Below are positions 21,341 through 23,933 of a stretch of DNA of 23,933 bases, piece after piece. The stretch is from Gammaproteobacteria bacterium (lineage in GTDB: Bacteria; Pseudomonadota; Gammaproteobacteria; Poriferisulfidales; Oxydemutatoraceae), in assembly GCA_007570905.1 (NCBI GenBank), contig RKSI01000151.1, forward strand, positions 1 through 23,933, given 5' to 3'. The notes beneath the pieces were generated by a model, which ran no database searches, was not told where the DNA came from, and worked only from the letters and a program-made list of their open reading frames with translations. Position 1 is the first letter of the stretch. Every line of letters begins with the position of its first letter. The translations under genes were made by a program, and so were the position numbers.

Positions 21341-22680
21341 AAACGCAGGACTTTGACATCGCGGCGGCGCGCGAGCAGGCGCTGTCGCTGGTGGCGCAGG
21401 TGCTGGACGAGGCGGCGCGGCGCAACGCCGACGCCGCCGAGGTTTCGGTCGGGCGCAGTTACGGGTTTTCGGCGACGGTGCGGATGGGCGAGGTGGAGAC
21501 ACTGGAGCACGAGAACGACCAGGACTTTGTGCTGACGGTTTATTTCGGCAAGCGCAAGGCCAGCGTGTCTTCGTCCGACTTGCGCGCGGCGTCGGTTGCG
21601 GACATGGTGGCCGCAGCCTGCGCGATTGCCGGCGAGGTCAGCGAGGACGAATGCGCCGGTTTGTGCGACCCGGATGATTTGGCGGCGGCGGTCGCCGACC
21701 TGGACCTTGACCGCCCGTGGTCTCTCGACATCGCCGCCGCGGTGGAACTCGCCACCGAGTGCGAGGACAGCGCGCGCGCCGCGCCGGAGATTGTCAATTC
21801 GGAGGGCGCCTCGGTGAACACCGTGCGCGCGCTGCACTGCTACGGCAACAGCCACGGCTTCAGCGGCGGCTGGTCCGGCACCCGCCACGGCATCAGTTGC
21901 CTGGTGGTGGCCGGCGACGACAACGGCATGCAGCGCGACGGCTGGTACAGCCTTAACCGCTATTCGCCGCGGCTGGAAACGCCGGCGCAGGTCGGCGCGC
22001 GCGCCGCCGAGCGCGCGGTGCGGCGGCTGGGCGCGCGCAAGATCGCCAGTTGCAAGGCGCCGGTGCTGTTCGTGCCGGAGATGGCGCGCACGCTGTTTGC
22101 GTGTTTTGTCAGCGCCGTAAGCGGCCCGGCGCTGTACCGCAAGACCACCTTTTTGCAGGACACGCTGGGCAAGCGCGTTTTCCCGGAGTGGCTTTGCATG
22201 GACGAGGAGCCGCTGATTCCGGGCGGCCTGCACAGCGCGCCGTTTGACCTGGACGGCGTCGGCACGCGCGCGCACGCGGTGGTGCGCGACGGCGTGCTGG
22301 ACAGTTATGTGCTGGACAGTTATTCGGCGCGCCGCCTCGGCCTGCACACGACGGGCAACGCCGGCGGCGTTCGCAACCTCGCGGTGCGGAGCAACGCCGG
22401 CGGGTTTGACGACCTGGTGGCGGAGATGGGCAGCGGGCTGGTTGTTACCGAGTTGATCGGTTCCGGCATCAACCCGGTCACCGGCGACTACTCGCAGGGC
22501 GCCGCCGGGTTCTGGGTTGAGAACGGCGCGCTTGCGTACCCGGTGGAGGAGATTACCGTGGCCGGCAATCTGAAGGACATGTTCGCATCCGTCGCGCGCG
22601 CCGGCGACGATGTGGACGAGCGGGCGAGCATCCGCTGCGGTTCGCTGCTGCTGCCGGAAATGACGGTGGCCGGGAAATAG
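21337..22680 (+). CDS. pmbA: TldE/PmbA, partner subunit of TldD
   Basis: A 447-aa protein of the TldD/PmbA family without the HExxxH motif, as expected for the TldE subunit. Typical stretches include AEVSVGRSYGFSATVRMGEV near residue 33, GVLDSYVLDSYSARRLGL, and LVVTELIGSGINPVTGDYS. It begins with TTG at 21337, overlapping the tldD stop by 3 bases; coupling can explain the lack of a stronger start. In E. coli the two genes are far apart, so adjacency here strengthens the pairing. Length fits the family (about 450 aa). Confidence 0.95.
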   Translation: MKTQDFDIAAAREQALSLVAQVLDEAARRNADAAEVSVGRSYGFSATVRMGEVETLEHENDQDFVLTVYFGKRKASVSSSDLRAASVADMVAAACAIAGEVSEDECAGLCDPDDLAAAVADLDLDRPWSLDIAAAVELATECEDSARAAPEIVNSEGASVNTVRALHCYGNSHGFSGGWSGTRHGISCLVVAGDDNGMQRDGWYSLNRYSPRLETPAQVGARAAERAVRRLGARKIASCKAPVLFVPEMARTLFACFVSAVSGPALYRKTTFLQDTLGKRVFPEWLCMDEEPLIPGGLHSAPFDLDGVGTRAHAVVRDGVLDSYVLDSYSARRLGLHTTGNAGGVRNLAVRSNAGGFDDLVAEMGSGLVVTELIGSGINPVTGDYSQGAAGFWVENGALAYPVEEITVAGNLKDMFASVARAGDDVDERASIRCGSLLLPEMTVAGK

Positions 22681-22711
22681 CGGGCGGCGGCGGATGGCGG
22701 GGGAAGTTGCG

Positions 22712-23491
22712 ATGATGGTGGTGTTGTCGCCGGCGAAGCGGCTTGATTTTGAGGCGGGCGGCGCGCGCAAGCACACCCAGCCCGCGTTTCTGGACGACGC
22801 GCAGAAACTCGCCGGGCGGCTGAAAAAGTTGTCGGCGCCGCAGTTGCGGAAGTTGATGAATGTCAGCGACAAGATCGCCGAACTGAATGCCGAGCGTTAC
22901 CGCAAGTGGCAGAAACCGTTCACGCCGGACAACGCCAAACAGGCGGTGCTGGCGTTTCGCGGCGATGTCTATCAGGGGCTGGACGCCGATTCGTTCAGCG
23001 CCGCCGACCTGGATTTCGCGCAACGCCATGTCCGCGTGCTGTCGGGGCTGTACGGCGTGCTCAGGCCGCTGGACCTGATTCAGGCGTACCGCCTGGAGAT
23101 GGGCACGCGCTTTGCCGCCGGCAACGGCGCCGATGACCTTTATGCGTTCTGGGGCGGCAAGATTACGCGCCACCTGAACGCGGAACTGGCGAAGGCCGGT
23201 GGCGGGCGCGGCGGCGCGGTGCTTGTCAACCTGGCTTCCAAAGAGTATTTCAGCGTGATTCGGCCCGCTGAACTGAAGGCGCGGATTGTGACGCCGGTGT
23301 TCAGGGAGAAAAAGAACGGCGCCTACAAGGTGGTTAGTTTCACCGCGAAGCGTTCGCGCGGCATGATGACTTCGTGGATTGTGAAAAACCGCGTCACCGA
23401 TGTCGTCAAAATCAAGCGGTTCCGGGAAGGCGGATACGCTTACAACGCCGGGCTGTCCGATGCGGCGGACTGGGTGTTCACGCGGGACTGA
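22712..23491 (+). CDS. yaaA: Peroxide stress protein YaaA
   Basis: A 259-aa protein of the YaaA (DUF328) family; E. coli YaaA (258 aa) lowers free intracellular iron during hydrogen peroxide stress and its structure suggests DNA binding. Family blocks are VVLSPAKRLDF at the N-terminus, AFRGDVYQGLDA, VLSGLYGVLRPLDLIQAYRLEM (split here: the RPLD part is the core), and a basic C-terminal block KRSRGMMTSWIVKNRV. Starts at 22694, 22712 and 22715 are possible; 22712 is chosen because GGGGGAAG is just upstream and the product begins next to VVLSPAK. It lies 31 bases after pmbA. Confidence 0.92.
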   Translation: MMVVLSPAKRLDFEAGGARKHTQPAFLDDAQKLAGRLKKLSAPQLRKLMNVSDKIAELNAERYRKWQKPFTPDNAKQAVLAFRGDVYQGLDADSFSAADLDFAQRHVRVLSGLYGVLRPLDLIQAYRLEMGTRFAAGNGADDLYAFWGGKITRHLNAELAKAGGGRGGAVLVNLASKEYFSVIRPAELKARIVTPVFREKKNGAYKVVSFTAKRSRGMMTSWIVKNRVTDVVKIKRFREGGYAYNAGLSDAADWVFTRD

Positions 23492-23534
23492 ACCCGCCTG
23501 ACGGCGGCGCGCGGCGGCGTCCGGCCCGGTGGCG

Positions 23535-23933
23535 ATGACCCAATGCCTGCTGGTGTGGCGGCTGGCCACATTGCGCGCCGCGCCGCAGGATTTTCCCGTC
23601 TCTGCGACGCTGCTGACGGTTTTCTGCTTCTTGATGGCGGTGAGCGGCGTTGTCTCGTCCAGACTCGCCAATGTTCCCGACCGGATGTGGATGGACGCCG
23701 CCGTTGAACTCGCCTTCACGCTGGTTTTTGTCTATGTGCTGCTGCTGATGTTTCGCTGCCCGGAGCGTTTTTCGCAGACGATGACCGCGCTGGCGGGCGT
23801 CAGCGCGCTGTTCAATGTGATTCTGATGCCGCTCAATTATCTCGCGGTGCGGATGAGTTTCGGCGACGCGCCTGAGGGCGTTTCCACGCAGCCGTTCAGC
23901 GCGGTGATGGCGCTGGTTTATCTCGGAGTTTTT
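23535..23933 (+). CDS. Integral membrane protein, partial (runs off the window)
   Basis: An open frame of 133 codons without a stop, starting at ATG 23535 (MTQCLLVWRLATLRAAPQDF) or at an in-frame GTG at 23529. Predicted membrane segments lie at about residues 23-40, 57-74 and 83-103, with another starting near 122. A short loop after the second contains FRCPERFSQTMTALAGV. The arrangement resembles small uncharacterised proteobacterial membrane proteins of the Yip1-like type, but I cannot assign a family. It follows yaaA by 43 bases on the same strand. Confidence 0.6.
   Translation, partial: MTQCLLVWRLATLRAAPQDFPVSATLLTVFCFLMAVSGVVSSRLANVPDRMWMDAAVELAFTLVFVYVLLLMFRCPERFSQTMTALAGVSALFNVILMPLNYLAVRMSFGDAPEGVSTQPFSAVMALVYLGVF

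Noticed and set aside
19877..22872. Long minus-strand frames (541 and 606 aa) opposite tldD, pmbA and yaaA
   Set aside because: Antisense shadows of recognised genes; His/Arg/Ala-rich and no domain.

Overview
This 23.9 kb stretch is GC-rich, almost fully coding DNA. It looks like the chromosome of a gammaproteobacterium, probably uncultured or host-associated. The main evidence is a complete isc operon in the gammaproteobacterial order (iscR-iscS-iscU-iscA-hscB-hscA-fdx-iscX) followed directly by ndk, plus a 7Fe ferredoxin of the Azotobacter FdI type, suhB, tldD/pmbA and yaaA. I see no phage, transposase, CRISPR array, rRNA or tRNA, and no gene-free stretch longer than about 235 bases.

Layout. 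(1) 1-3863, minus strand: fdxA, then a large AddB-like PD-(D/E)XK/Fe-S nuclease with several repeat-built low-complexity inserts, then the first codons of a translationally coupled gene that is expected to be its helicase partner. (2) 4096-8279, plus strand: gmk, a cysteine-free IscA/HesB-like protein overlapping it by ATGA, a NarX/NarL-type two-component pair overlapping by TAATG, and a GT10 fucosyltransferase-like gene of lower GC. (3) 8287-9567: a stand-alone S24 (LexA/UmuD-fold) protein on the minus strand, a conserved hypothetical on the plus strand behind a perfect TATAAT, and a 67-aa conserved small protein on the minus strand. (4) 9624-13789, minus strand: a TrpD2-like phosphoribosyltransferase homologue, suhB, and a gene made of two tandem GT2 glycosyltransferase copies exactly 1140 bp (380 codons) apart. 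(5) 13853-19867, plus strand: a recognisable IscR type-1 site and promoter, the whole isc operon, and ndk. (6) 19901-23933, plus strand: tldD, pmbA (tldE), yaaA and the beginning of a membrane protein that runs off the window.

How the genes work together. The right half is an iron-sulfur and iron-homeostasis block. IscR senses cluster status. IscS and IscU build clusters with electrons from Fdx. HscA/HscB release them, and IscA and IscX assist. YaaA limits free iron during peroxide stress. Likely Fe-S consumers (FdxA and the AddB-like nuclease) lie in the left part. The glycosyltransferases (GT10 and tandem GT2) are accessory surface-glycan genes set among housekeeping genes.

I did not find a clearly new multi-gene system. 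The most unusual items are the tandem GT2 fusion, an IscR with glycine where E. coli IscR has Glu43, a cysteine-free A-type protein, an S24 protein with Arg at the expected catalytic Lys, and the 42-bp coding minisatellite in the nuclease gene.
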